Part shown: positions 24,501-36,845 of the stretch, one piece after another
Numbering within the stretch: the first letter of the stretch is position 1
How the letters are laid out: the number at the start of each line of letters is the position of its first letter
DNA from: Antennarius striatus
Taxonomy: Eukaryota; Chordata; Actinopteri; Lophiiformes; Antennariidae
Assembly (NCBI RefSeq): GCF_040054535.1
Contig: NC_090792.1
Location: forward strand, 8,765,991 to 8,829,990
Reading direction: 5' to 3'
Length of the DNA stretch: 64,000 nt
The notes under the pieces: generated by a model
What the model was told of the DNA's origin: nothing
The model's database searches: none
What the model saw: only the letters and a program-made list of their open reading frames with translations
Translations under genes and position numbers: made by a program

Positions 24501-27500
24501 AAGAGGACAAATCTAAGTTGAATCTAAACCTGCTTGTGTCAAATAAAATATCTGCTTTGGTCACCTTCCTTTGCATTGCATAAAATAAAACTATCTTTGA
24601 GTTACCTTAGGCTCCAAGGTGCAGAAAAAAACCTGAGAAGGTGACTTATCTGTTCTCAAAAGGCTCCTCAAACTCTTAAAAAAAGGGTTGACTGCGACAA
24701 TACTGAGAATCAAGAAGAGGACTGGGATCAGCGTCAGACAACGGCAGTTTCAGACCCTACTTTAATCAGAGGACCGGCCTTCACACACTGACATAGACAT
24801 CTAGATGAAACTGCTCCTAGCACTGCTAGCTCCATGGGAATCAAACAGATGAAAGTACCCCACACACACCTTCTGTCCCTGCCCCAACTTGTCCCTCTCT
24901 CTTGTTTTGCTGGCAGACAGCCATGCAGAGACATTCTCTCCAGCTCTGAAGGTGCCGTCGACCAGGTGCTTAAGCCCGTCTAATCATCAAACTGCACACA
25001 TCCAGACGACAGTGAGAAAGAGCTAGCGGCTCACCGTTTCCCTAAAGCAATGCGTACGATCTTAGCGCTGGTCAACGCTTGTGTGCTTCATTGGCTTAAG
25101 CAATGAATTAAATATGAATGGCAAAGCTGCTAGAAAGGTAGGAAGCAGTGTGGAAAGGTGGGGACAACACACCAGGTAACAGATACACCTGCATCATCTG
25201 GCACAGAGGGCTACACTCCACTGCCCCAAAACACTACTGATTGCCATGAGGAAAGAAACAAACTGTTGACTCGTCCACCTCCTCGGCTCATCTCTACAAC
25301 TGCAAAAGACATTTATGGTCTCCAGAGGATTAATCCTGCTTTCTGTACTCCTAATTAGTTAATGCAAACACATTAACCCATAATAGAAAAAGACATTGCA
25401 CAAATTTCCTGCCAGTTCAATTTTGAGAATGCCAACATTAGTATTAACCTCAACGCACAGCTGTTGACTTTAGCTGCCATCACCGAGGTAACATTTCCGC
25501 AGCCTTTGTCTGTCAGGTGCCAGAATAAACACTTGATGGATCTTGATGAAACTCAGAGGCTTGTAAATTCAGTAAAGAAGAAACCTTAGGTTCTGAAGTG
25601 GATGTTAACAAAATGTTTACAGTAGTTATACTATTTTGAAAATTGCGAGCTTGTGTTTTTGGACTGTTTATGGATTACCATGAAACTGTGGGTACGTTGT
25701 CACACATAACGTAGAGGAAATCCTAAATTTTTTTACAAACTACCCTGCTGAAGACAACCACCATTAGTGAGATTTTTCTTGCAAAACCAACAAATCATTG
25801 TTGTAGCCATGGTGATCGCAAACGCTAGGTGTCTGTTTACAAGGTTAAGGAGTCATATTGAGAGAGTAACAATCATGGGACCACTGCTTTGAGGCGAAGT
25901 GACGATAGAACAGTAGATCACCTCTGCCTGACTCTAGAACACAAGGTTGTTCTGATGTAAATTGGGAAAGTTCCTCTATTATAGTGCAGACAAGAAGAGG
26001 GCAGGCTTATCGCAGCTTGGGGCCTTGAATATGTACTGAAAGAACAGAGAGTTCTTGTCAAGCAAAACTACTTGATTAACTAACACTGTGTGCACCTTTA
26101 CTGATACTGACTGGTAAGATAAACCAACAAAGCTATCTTCACCAACAGTGTAGGAAATTTTTGTTCTTGACAGTGAGCCCCATCGCTTTAAGACGGCAGG
26201 CTTTGACGTCTCAAGTCATGACTCACAATACTTTCCAAGCACGTATTTATCAGCCTTTCTCCGCAGACATTCCACGGCATTTCTAACACTTTCTTTTCAC
26301 GACGTCAGTGTGTGAAGGTAAAGTCAAATCTTGACATCGAGACAATGTACAATTTCAGATGAAGCAACTCCATTTTTGTTTGGTAACACTAATACCAACC
26401 ATTAAAGGAAGCTGTCACAGTTGGGACTGGAGGCAAAACTGGCTCCCAGTAACTTCTTTTTTTCATTCAAGTGACCTAAATATGAGCTCCTCTGGGTGGG
26501 GCAACTCTTGATCTATTAAAATAACATCCTAGTAAATTTCCAGAAAACATTGTGATTATAAACAGCCATTTGTGCAACTGTTTACAAAACAGTTCTTTGA
26601 GTCTTTGTCTATTAAAGTTCCCACGACGTCAGCACAAGCTGGATTCTCACATGGGCAGATTGTGTCAGCTTTTTAGGCCGGCCTACATTTCAGGTAATTT
26701 CTTTTCAGTTTGTTCCTGAACTTATCACAGAAATTAACTTTATACCCTCCACACCTCAGCGTTTCAATTCACAAAAGCACAAGACAGATTTTTCTCACTA
26801 ATGTTTAAGAATGGGCGCTCTACACCGCCTTGAGGTTAAAGCACTTTGAAAAGACAGACACGACTATTTTCAGGTGTGAGTGGAAGATAGCGACATGAGA
26901 TTTTCTCAAACCTGTTATCCTGCCCATAATTGCTGCCGTGTCATAATCACACCAAAATAACAGAATATGCTGCGTCAGGTAAACATACTGAATGATAGTG
27001 TCACAAACAATAATAGAAGGATGGCAGGTTTTAATCATCTGCTACGTGGTCAAAGTAATATGCAAGAAACTACATTTCCTATAATGTATCTCCGATACTG
27101 CACGGCACTCTGTAAAATGTCGCCCACATTGTTGTGAATAATTTGTCTTTAAATATAAGTAAGGTGACCGTTGTCTCTTTGTGCAAACGTAATGGAAATG
27201 TAATGAACCCGTTCACACTGCGAATTGATGCAGCCATCAAGGTTCAAAAGTTCTCGTTGCACCAGTGCAGCAACAGACAGACACATTTACGTTCAACACA
27301 CTGTCTTCAATTTACCAGCATTTTTGAGAAACTGCAAACTTAAATTAAGAAGCTGACATAAGCTGATAAGCTAAAACACACAAAGGACTCCCTATTTCTA
27401 GCTTCCTCTCTGTAATATCTTTATAAAGTTCAGGAATGTGAGGAATCTTGCAGGAGTGCTTCAACCACACAGGTGACCTTCAGAGTGTACCTTGGTGGGA

Positions 27501-30500
27501 ATGAGTGATCTAATCAGCCAACCTTGTTTCCATCCAACTGAACGCACAGGATTTGGTCCAAACAAAAAAAAAAAGCTAGAGATTGAAAACAGGATCGGAG
27601 CAATCAGAGTAGCATGACAGGGGCCTGCCGTCAAGTCTGACACCCAATCGGTTAGACTTAAAGCAAGGTAGACACATAAATCACTGTCAGGCAGGTATGC
27701 TGAGGCATACATGAACAGGGAAAGGATTTAGACTAATGAAAATGGAACAACAAACAACAACAGATGACAACAGATAACCTTTGCATTCTGCTCCCAGAAC
27801 TGCTACTGTGCAGTTCCTCGTCTGGTCAAACTCCATGGGTTTGTTTGTAGAAGGATCAAAGGTTAAGGTAACCCCTGGGTGTCAAAGTCAATGCTCACTC
27901 AACCAGGGAATCTAGATCAACCAGTACCGTCACCCTTAAACAAAAACTTAAACACACCGACAGAATGAGAGATTAAATTATTTAAAGTGTTAATCTATCA
28001 GGAATAATTTTTGAAATTTTACTTTCTTCTGCATCTGTTTTTCTCGAAAACCTTGTTTCATATCAAATGTTCCAATATAAAAACGTTTCATCGACTAACG
28101 TGGATTAATCAGTAAAAAGTGAATAAACTTCATCTTATTAAAGGAGGGGGTCAGCTGAAGGTCAACTCAAGTTAAGTTAGGGTTCTCCATAAAAAACATT
28201 TTTTTAAAGTGAAAAGTCTGGAAGTATACTTTTATACAAAGTTAAGAAAAAAAATGTCATTTAGAAAAACATGTAAGAAAATATTTTGAAAGTTTCACTG
28301 TAATATTGTCCAGTAACAAAGAAATTCAGTATCCATTCTTCTCAAAATGGTTAATGATTTTTTTCTCAACGAGATGACAGATTATTTTATAAAAACATTC
28401 ATAACAATTTTCTGCTTTGTTTGAAACCAATCAATCTGTAGTGTTGGAGAAAATGCATGTGGTCCATGTTCTCCTCTATGAGTACCAGGTTCTCTGAGGG
28501 AGCAGGAACAGTGTGAATGGAGGGGTCAGGAAAACAGAACCCCTTGTTCCTTCCTCACTGGCACAGTTTTTAATGAACTGGCAGTGTGCCAGTCATACCA
28601 GGCATTTAGTGGGCATCAATGCCGATTATCATCAAGCCCTTGGAGGGAGGTATTTTGTGTTACACTGCAACATGTCCTGCTCCCGCAATAAGATGAGGTG
28701 TCTAGCATAGAGTTATAAGCGTTTTCTGCCAGGACCTAAAGTCTGTCTCTCTTCTACATGCATGATTCCAGCAGGCTCAGTAGCGACACACGTCAACGCC
28801 TGTCACATACAGTATATAAATAACACTTAACAGCCAACAGCTCTGAAGCAACATTAAGGGACTATTTGCACGCCAGTTTCACTTTAATATGGTAAACGTC
28901 AGTTGCATTTTGGCCATTGGTTCAAGCAACAATAGCAATTTTGAGGGGCCTAAGAATGTAAACCTTTAAAAATGGACTCCTGAGGGAAATCTTTAGTAAA
29001 TACCAGAACAAATCTCTGGAAACAATGCAGACCCGTAGCTGCAATCATGATCAATATCAAAGGCTAGCTGCAACTTGCAAAGGAAACAGAAATATCGGGG
29101 TGATACGGGGGGGCTGAGTTTACCTTGGCTGAAAAGGAAATAGTTTATCTGTCTTCAGTTTACTTTATTCTTAGCTTCACACTGCAATTGTAACAAAACT
29201 GCGGTAACACAATATAGTGCAAAGATTGCATAATGGCCTCTATATACACATGCTTCATTCAACACTGACATGCACGTTGATGCATTCATCATGCGAAGCC
29301 ACAGATACGACTGGAAACATGTTTCTACATTAACTGTTGTGGGCGCAGTCAGACGGTGAGATATTTAATGAGTTTGAATCCTGTGGAAATCCCCTCACAC
29401 TCCTCCAGCTGAGTGACAAGCCGTGGTCTTCTACTTAGAGAGGATGCAGTGAGAGAGACGGGCGGAGCCTCCTACATCTTTAAACCAGTTAACCAGGACT
29501 GCACAAATAGTGAGACACACATAAAACACAGCAAAACAAACACTTTTAGGACTTTTGTGTCATCGCATACCGTGACAGAGTTGAACAAACAACAAACTCA
29601 TTCATTCGTTGGGGGATGAGTATATCATGTTTAGCTTGTCAGATGTTTTTGTGTTTCCAGTCGGACTGTATCTCAACTTGATTAATGACATTATAAAACT
29701 AAACTCAGCACTCAGATTGCAAGCTGAAAAAAGAAACGAGACGACAGGACCGTAGAGTTCAGCATGCTGATAGACTGGTATATACGTACAAGCTCCAACA
29801 AGATCCCGCAACTGTGGGAAGAGTCATAGTGTTGTTCTGTGGAGTGTGTGAATCTTTTCCGTCAGTGCAGGAGTTTGATGGAGTTGTTGACTGTGTGGGC
29901 GTTCATGGGTGCAAAGGTATAAATAAAAATATACCAGCTGTAATGAAGCACTTCACCTTAACCTGAAGGTAAATTAAGTGATGTCATCACCAAACTGGAC
30001 ATGCAGAGATTTCTCCACAGCACAGAAAGCAGGAGAGAGGTCACACGGCAAGTAGGAAGTCCGTCTGTTCGAACAGCCCTGAAGCTAACAAAGACTGCCA
30101 CTGAGCAGGAAGCAACTGGTTCCTGAGAAGCTGACAATGCTAAACTAATGCGTTCACATGTAGAAATGTTTCAGAAAGAGGATAATGATGGATGTGGTTC
30201 TGTGTAATATTATGATATTACACACAACCACAGTCACAACATACTTCTCCACTTTACAATCTCATATCAAGACCCAGATGTTAACCTTTGGGTTTCCAGT
30301 CTTGGGGAATCACAGCATTCTCATAGTCTGTCATTAGTTTTTTTTCTCACATTATACTGATGAAATTGTGTCAGTTTTTCTACACTGACGCACGTCGTCC
30401 CAGAATGATGAATTAACTGAGCTGTAGTCATCCTTCCCAGTGGGTCTCTGCAGACTGACAGCAACTACATGACACACCTACAACATAATCCACCCTGATA

Positions 30501-33481
30501 TGATGTGACACCAAAATTACCGGCTTCCTGTCCGTAAAGGTCTCAGGTGGAGTGTGGTGTAGCACTCTGTGGGTATGTTCAAACTGCTGACCTTCATGCG
30601 CTATTACAACTTTCAGACCAGACTTTTTGTCTGTGTATTATTTTTGAAATGTGAAAAGTTACCGGTTAGAAATGACCAGCAGTAAAAAAAAATTAAAAAG
30701 CATGGTATTGGGTTGCATTGACTGGCAGCAGGCGCTTGTTACCACATGTTAGCTAACACATTTGGCATTGTAAATTCCTCCACTTGTTCGATTGTCAAAG
30801 GCTTTTTCTAAGCTCAGCATTGTTTGGGCAAAGCCTCTAAATTAAATGACATTCATTACTTCCATCATACAGGCTGGCATGCAGTCCTCCTGCAGGAAGT
30901 GGTATTTCAACAGTTTTGGTAGGCCTATAAGAAATAATCTATTTGCTATGTATTTTTATCAATCGTCAGTATTAATCAACTCTCAATGCAATTAAAGGAA
31001 ACATTAAAGTGGCTTTAATTCTGAACCGATGGTTCAAACTAAGGTTGCATTTCTAAAAATGCAACCTGTGTCTGATTTAGTAAAGATGAGATTCTATGTG
31101 GTTTATGCAGTTTACGCTGCTATTAAATGTAACATATGGGCAAATTTTTGTCAAAAGAAAAAAATCCGACCTGGGCCTAATAAAAATGGGTTGTTGTGAC
31201 TGGTCTAGTGGACAAACACTAGAAATTTGGAGCAAGCCCAAGAAACACAACCATGGCTCGCAATATTTGTAAGCGAAGTTTCAGAAAAACAAGCCCAATG
31301 TTACTTACAGTAAATGGACTAACTCTGAGCCAAATGGTTGTGTTTCACCAACCATGTTTCATTCAGCAGCATTGGGCTCCACCCATGCTCGATCTCATTG
31401 TCCATTTTTGGATTAGTCAAGAATCAGTTAGTCAAGCATTACACCAAGACTACCAACAACAAAATTAATATACAGCTCTTCAGAAAAGTTGGCTAACTCC
31501 AGTGTTTATTTTACAGTCTGAGCATGACGTAAGTGTGTTTAATAGGGTGTTGTCAACACCTCTGCTTACCCTGTAACGAAAAGGGAGCCCAGATCTGCCT
31601 CATCTATGTTCACAAACACAATCTGAATAATCTTCTCAAAAGATTACATTTTAAAACAGAGGTAAGCAACCCAGACCATTAGTCAACAACTATAAGGAAC
31701 TACAGCAGACAAAATGATGCAGACAAGAGCCTTATGGAATTGGAGACATTTATAAATAACAATTGGAAACGTATATGTTTTTGTCAGTTTTTGGGTCTCA
31801 AAAGAGTACCAGATTGTATTATCCAGTACTTTTCAAGCAAGGACTCTGGCGATGCATTAAAGATTCTCTGACTTGCAAAGACATGCAGCTGCAATAGAAG
31901 ACTATAGATGTTTCTAGAATATAAGATCTCAAATTTCTTGTTTAAGCCAAGATAAACCATTTATGGAGGCAAAAACAGAAAGACTGAACATTTAATCCTT
32001 GTTCACACAATTTTTTACAAGATTCAAACAAAGTAGTTTTTTCCTTTAACCTTAGTTAAAAACATTTCGTTTTTTTATTAGTACAGTTACTTCTGTTTGA
32101 GTGAAGTAACTGTACTTCATGTTCTGTAGACCAGTGGTCCCCAACCCCAAGGCCGCGGACCGGCACCGGTCCGTGGGTCATTTGGTACTGGGCCGCAAAA
32201 AAGGAAAAATAATTTACATTACTTCCATTTTATTCATTTCGGAGTCCGAAAGATGTTTTATTTTGAAAAGTGACATCTGTGTGGAATGACGCACAGACGA
32301 ATGCATGCGTCTGTCGCGCTTCACAGGTCTCGGTCACGTGACAGGTTACCAGCCACTACCCCTAAATTAAGCGCCCACAACTGCGCCAGTGTTAAAGATT
32401 ATAGTCAAGGCAGATTATCCTGAGATCGCCCAAAAAATATCGAAAACCCTGCTTCCATTTCCAACCTCCTGTCTTTGTGAAGCGGGATTTTCTGCAGCGA
32501 CTGTAAAGAAAACAATGGGGTAGACTGGACGTCCGGAACACACTTCAGGTGTCATTGTCTCGCGTTATCCCTACATCAGCGGTCCTCAACCACTAATTCT
32601 CATTATTATAATTATTATTATTTGATTGACTTGTTCACTCTTTTATTGGAAATGATCAGTATTTCTCGCATTGATTGTAAGTTGCTATATTTCAAAATAA
32701 ACTTCATCAATGCAGTCACTTCAAACAACTTTTTAATATAATTATTTCTTACAATTACTTCGTTGATTATCAATTATGAAAAATAGGTTGTTTACCATCT
32801 GCTGATGTCTGCATTTTACATAAAACCACTGGAGATGATTAATTATCAGACTGCAGCTTTCCTGGCGTCATTAACGATTATTGAGCAAATGAAGGCCGAT
32901 CTGTGAAAATATTGTTTTAGATGAAACCGGTCCGTGGCACAAGAAAGGTTGGGGACCGCTGCTATATACCTCATTCTAGCAGTTTCTAGCAGTTTATGCA
33001 CCTCTGGAATATTCCTTGATCATATTAGGATATCCCAATCAGTAGCCAAATTCATTAAATAAAATTCCACCTTTATGGAAATACTCCATATTGCAGGTAT
33101 CTACTTTACATTGAATATTACCACAGAAATAAATGTTCAGATGAGGATGAAGAGGATCTATAATAGCAGGTGAACATCCTGCAAGTTCTTACCATGACTG
33201 TTACCTTGTGGGTGTGCTTGCCTTCCTGACCTCTGTCCTCCCTTGTGTTGACCCTGATGCCCAGTCGGGTGTCCATCCACAGCCAAGTCAAGTGCAGGAC
33301 CAAGACCCAGACCCCCCTTGGCATCGAGATCCTTCTTCTTCTTCCCCTTCAGCCAACCCAGGGCTCGCCCCAGGGAGTGACTACGTTTCTTTTTACCCCT
33401 CTTGTGCTTCTCTTGGGCAAAAATATCAACCACATCCTGGGGAAGTAGGTCCCCAAACCCCAGAGAGTCACGGTTTGACAT
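15528..33481 (-). CDS. nhsl3: NHS-like protein 3 (KIAA1522 orthologue)
   Basis: Exons in transcript order: 33481-33205, 21600-21460, 21331-21288, 21194-21059, 20895-20785, 20633-16293, 15586-15528; phases agree and give 1702 aa. Matches to human KIAA1522 as I recall it include SPVMSMSPQAAYMSKIIPNA with VLPPSIDVV, SDSSETLVSDSSTIS, SPSSGYSSQ, IPPHPKVHAP, PSILQVVKLRSVSNS and SPTSTASFIFSKS. The protein belongs to the Nance-Horan family, linked to WAVE/actin control at the cell edge; that role is family knowledge. The first exon encodes 92 residues with a basic block (KRGKKKRSHSLGRALGWLKGKKKK); its ATG follows an acceptor at about 33505, so there is an upstream non-coding exon. The giant exon is Ser/Pro-rich and contains SRASSKASSRAS runs and a 16-residue polyproline tandem repeat. 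The last exon adds 18 residues and a TGA. A second candidate first exon is at 22687-22618. Confidence 0.88.
17630..18130 (-). repeat. nhsl3: 48-bp coding minisatellite in nhsl3
   Basis: About ten tandem units of roughly 48 bp each encode PPPPPTVVSLPPPKEV (variants QEV, IAISL, AVVSF, PEKV at the edges), at about residues 1070-1240 of the deduced protein. Central units are nearly identical at the DNA level while outer units have diverged. It is in frame, so length changes by whole units keep the reading frame. Confidence 0.93.
22618..22687 (-). CDS. nhsl3: Candidate alternative first coding exon of nhsl3
   Basis: On the minus strand an ATG at 22687-22685 opens 23 codons plus one base (MVVLLTNNLSTSFHCFPTVL then RRK) and meets the donor AAAG|GTGAGT at 22617. 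The phase (one base, G) is the same as that of the 92-residue first exon, so it joins the exon at 21600 without a frame break. One human KIAA1522 isoform begins MVVFVGRR and ends its first exon in KKKG; this exon begins MVV and ends in RRKG. The central residues do not match, so homology is inferred from position, phase and both ends only. Confidence 0.45.
32132..32961 (+). mobile_element. hAT transposon relic with transposase C-terminus
   Basis: The ends are CAGTGGTCCCCAACC and its inverted partner GGTTGGGGACCGCTG. The flanks CTGTAGAC and CTATATAC (6 of 8 matching) look like an aged 8-bp target duplication. Subterminal GGCCGCGGACCGG / CCGGTCCGTGG motifs are present. At about 32390-32523 one frame reads VKIIVKADYPEIAQKISKTL followed by LPFPTSCLCEAGFSA, then a stop: the start of the hAT dimerisation domain of ZBED/SCAND3-like transposases. 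Only this fragment of the transposase remains, so the copy is inactive. Confidence 0.8.
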
Positions 33482-35607
33482 CCCACCTCACACTGGAGCT
33501 ATCCCCTGAAAAAAAGAAACAATAGAGGTAGAAATGTAATTGAAGTTATCACCATTTAAGCTCTATACATCCTGGCACTCAAGGAGAGGTAACAATGGAC
33601 TATGGCTCATGCCAGACTTTTGATCGATTTCAAACCTTCCTGTTTCCAAGTACTAGTACATTAACAAAATGAACTCAAAATGACTTCAAGTACCTCATTA
33701 TGTGAATTTTGACAAAGAATACCAAACGTTGACTTTGTTTTCATGACTTCCAAAAGTTATCTTGTCTCGGTGAAAACCAGCTTTACTGCTCAGATCAACA
33801 AAGTAAAAAGCTGACAGCTGTAAAAAAAGAAAAACTTTCTGTACTCTCTTCCCATATCTGATTACAGTCTGCCTTCCAGCCATAACTTTACATCAGCATA
33901 ACTCATTGCTTTTACACTGTTCTGCAGCTGATACGCTGTGTAGCGCTGCTTGTTTGAATGCAACACCCAAGTGCCAAAGCTCCACACGATGAATGTCAGG
34001 AAGGTTTTGAGTCCTGGCAATGTGATTTTCCATCTCGGAAAAAAAACATGTTTTTAAATCTAGTTAAAACCTGACACATGTCTTGCATTCCAATTGTATA
34101 AGTTGTACAAAAACAAGAATCTGATTCGTAAAGGTGTGTTGCATAAAGATACAGCAAGTTACAAAGTCTTGACCATCTGTCTGTGCATCTATGTGGGCAC
34201 TGCATATTCATGCAGCACACTTACCAAGCACAGACCCCCTCTAAACCAAACTTCATAGTTCTTTCTACAAAGAAAGAACTGGCACCGCTCCCTTCATTCC
34301 ATAACATGTAGTCATAATTCACAAAACCACACCCATGGGCTCATGCATTTCCACACACAGGCTAACAGCACCCTGAAAAAGGCAAGTGAACAGAAAAATA
34401 AACAGTCACTAATGTGCATGGAGACCTTTCACAATGAATCTTATCCATTCATATATCACTGTAGGTTCTGTTTCATGTTCCTTGTTATATTCCATTGTCT
34501 TCATCTTTTTTTCCATTTTCAGTAGAATGAGCTCATAGTCTTCACTCACTTTCCTTCCTCCACCCCTTCACCTTGCTAAGCCACTCTACAAGGTTCCTTT
34601 CTGAACCCTGCCCCTGCATATGTGTAGCTTACTCTGAGCTTCTTCCAGCTGCGTACTTTATTAGATACTTATCTCCAAATCATAGGCTAAAAGTGGGATC
34701 AGACTCTTAAGATGACAGGAGTCAGAGCTTGTAAATAAGCACACAAAGACGGGAGGAAGGTGGGAGTGGAGTCAGAGTGAGAGAATTATGAATCTCTGGG
34801 TGATTTCCTGTTGAGAAAGTTCATGAAAAGTTTCTGGCTGCCATCTTGCTTGACTGTCATGCATGAAAACAAATTGCAAGCAAACTTTAGCATTAGCAAT
34901 CTGTAAGCAATGATGCAAAACATCTTTCAGTAATGCAGTCCCTAGGAGGACTCCTCTGACTCAGATTACACATGAAAACTAGACCTCAAAAACCTATGTC
35001 ATGTCCCCAGAGGATTACAAATATGACTTTTCTAAACTGCTCTTTATCAACAGAGCTCTGTGTAATGCAGAGGGAGGGCTGTGGTGAAAAGATTAAGAAC
35101 TCTAGTGGGGAGGTAGTGCATGGAAACTTCCCTGGCAGATGTGCCGTTTTTAAAGGCAGATGTCTTACATGTTGCACATTGGCCATAAATTAACCTTCTG
35201 AATTACTGGGGCAAAGCACACATGGAGAACATATTGTACACCCACTATGCCAGTATTTAGACCTACCAATGAATAATGCAGTGTCCTTTTGCTTCAACGG
35301 CACCACAAACTATAGCCTGGAAAGACACCGTCCAGATTAATCAACACCAATCAGAAGAGTTTGACCAGAAAGCAAACATTAGAACCTTCCTACAGGCTGC
35401 ATTTCTTTTAGCTCATCGCACCAAAAACTGGCAACTGAGTGCAGCTTTCATGGTTTTCATGGCATGCCAAGGGTTATCCTATCAGAAAAGAGCACTCCAA
35501 ATTGAGTTTGAAATCACGTTGCATTGCAAATAAAACGAGAACCAATGCAGTCAGACTGCAACATCCCGTGACAACGCTGAATTCGAAATTTTACCCTGAC
35601 ATACTTT

Positions 35608-35858
35608 CATAGATCAAAGCAGCAGCTTTGATCTACGGTTAAAATTTGGCCTTGACCTAGTTTTCTCAAGGTCAAGGTCAGCATCTCATTTTCATTCCCT
35701 TTGCCACCCGACTAATGTGCTTTTTGTTTCATCTTTCATCTGCAATGGTTGTGAAGCTATTTGGTGGACTAACAGACGGACGAATGGACTAATGGACGAA
35801 CGGACGAACAAACAAACGCTGACAATTACAATACATCACCGCTTTGAAGCGGGATGTA
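35608..35858 (-). repeat. Interspersed repeat with terminal hairpin, copy B
   Basis: Read on the minus strand it starts TACATCCCGCTTCAAAGCGG then TGATGTATTG, a clear hairpin (ACATC-CCGCTT / AAGCGG-TGATGT). It then has the TCCGTTCGTC run and GACCTTGACCTTGAGAAAAC with its inverted partner. Shorter than copy A. Confidence 0.75.
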
Positions 35859-35906
35859 AGATTTAAAAATCTTTTATCTGAACTTGAACTACAGCCTCAA
35901 AATGGG

Positions 35907-35909
<3 letters not shown>

Positions 35910-35981
<72 letters not shown>

Positions 35982-35984
35982 ACA

Positions 35985-36031
<47 letters not shown>
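35910..36031. repeat. (CA)n microsatellite, about 120 bp
   Basis: CA units with two small interruptions (ATACACAC, AAACACAC). It begins about 50 bp after the hairpin end of repeat copy B. Confidence 0.95.
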
Positions 36032-36033
<2 letters not shown>

Positions 36034-36512
36034 CATCCCTGTTTTCTTCTATTTTTCAACATGTATCACATGCAGCAGGATATTGTTAAGATTAACATGT
36101 CAGATTGAGTGATTGACTGTCTTGTTTTAGGGAAAAGCAGTTATAAATTTTTAGCAAAAAAATCCTGGTTTTTCCTCTTAACCCACACCCACACGAACAT
36201 GTAATGTTTTTATTCTAGTCCATGCTCCATCGTTTCATCTGTTAGCTTTGGCATAACCCTGCAGACAAACAAGCCAACCTTCCATCAATTTTCATTGAAG
36301 TCCATTCAGCCATTTTCGGTAATCTTGCTTCTATACAGACAAACCACCTGACAAAGAAACAAACATGGGTAAAATCATGGGGATGATGCTTGAACAGGAC
36401 TAAACTTTGGGACCAACCGAATTTGTAGAACAAATTTCTCCCCTGGTTATCTGGAGGAGTTCATCAATTTGATTCACCTGGAAAGTGACCCATCCTTATA
36501 CTTAATCTGACA

Positions 36513-36845
36513 GGTAGCTCAGTCCACTGGGTCTTGGGTGGGGACCGGAGGGTTACCGGTTCAAGACCCATGTGGACCAAAGCGTTTGGAGTGTGAACTG
36601 GGTACCAGTTCACCTCCAAAGCACTACCGAGGCGCGTTTGAGCGAGGCGCCGTCCCCTTTATAAGTTGCTTATTAGGGTGCACCGCAATGGAGCTGCCTG
36701 CCGCTCTACCCCCCCTGCATACCTACAGGCCCCTTGTGTGTGTGTTACAGGCCTGTACACACTATATATGCATGCGATTAAACTAACAGTGTGTGCTAGA
36801 GTGTGCTAACAATTTCTCTACGGAGATTAATAAAGTATATTACAT
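36513..36845 (+). mobile_element. tRNA-derived SINE, copy A
   Basis: The head has an RNA polymerase III box A (GTAGCTCAGTCCACTGGG) and box B (GGTTCAAGACC), spaced as in a tRNA. The body contains GAGCGAGGCGCCGTCCCC and CTACAGGCCCCTTGTGTGTG. The tail reads CTCTACGGAGATTAATAAAG, like the 3' end of an L2-type LINE. Copies B (55075-55430) and C (63548-63875) share head, body and tail. Confidence 0.82.

Larger units (their letters stand above)
21601..33204 (-). other. nhsl3: First long intron of nhsl3 (11.6 kb)
   Basis: No conserved exon besides the candidate alternative start at 22618-22687 and no RNA gene that I recognise. It carries a CTCF-like motif (23249-23261), a degenerate interspersed repeat at about 25480-25720 (GAAACTGTGGGTACGTTGTC type) and the hAT element at 32132-32961. 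All ORFs here are short and lack splice context. Confidence 0.6.

Noticed and set aside
35844-36108. (TH)n and (CV)n open frames over CA/GT tracts here and at 39581-39856 and 43726-44023
   Set aside because: Dinucleotide repeats have no stop in two frames; not genes.
36513-36590. Functional tRNA gene at the SINE heads (also 55350-55430 and 63790-63875)
   Set aside because: Pol III boxes are present, but the acceptor and anticodon stems do not pair and each is continued by the same SINE body.
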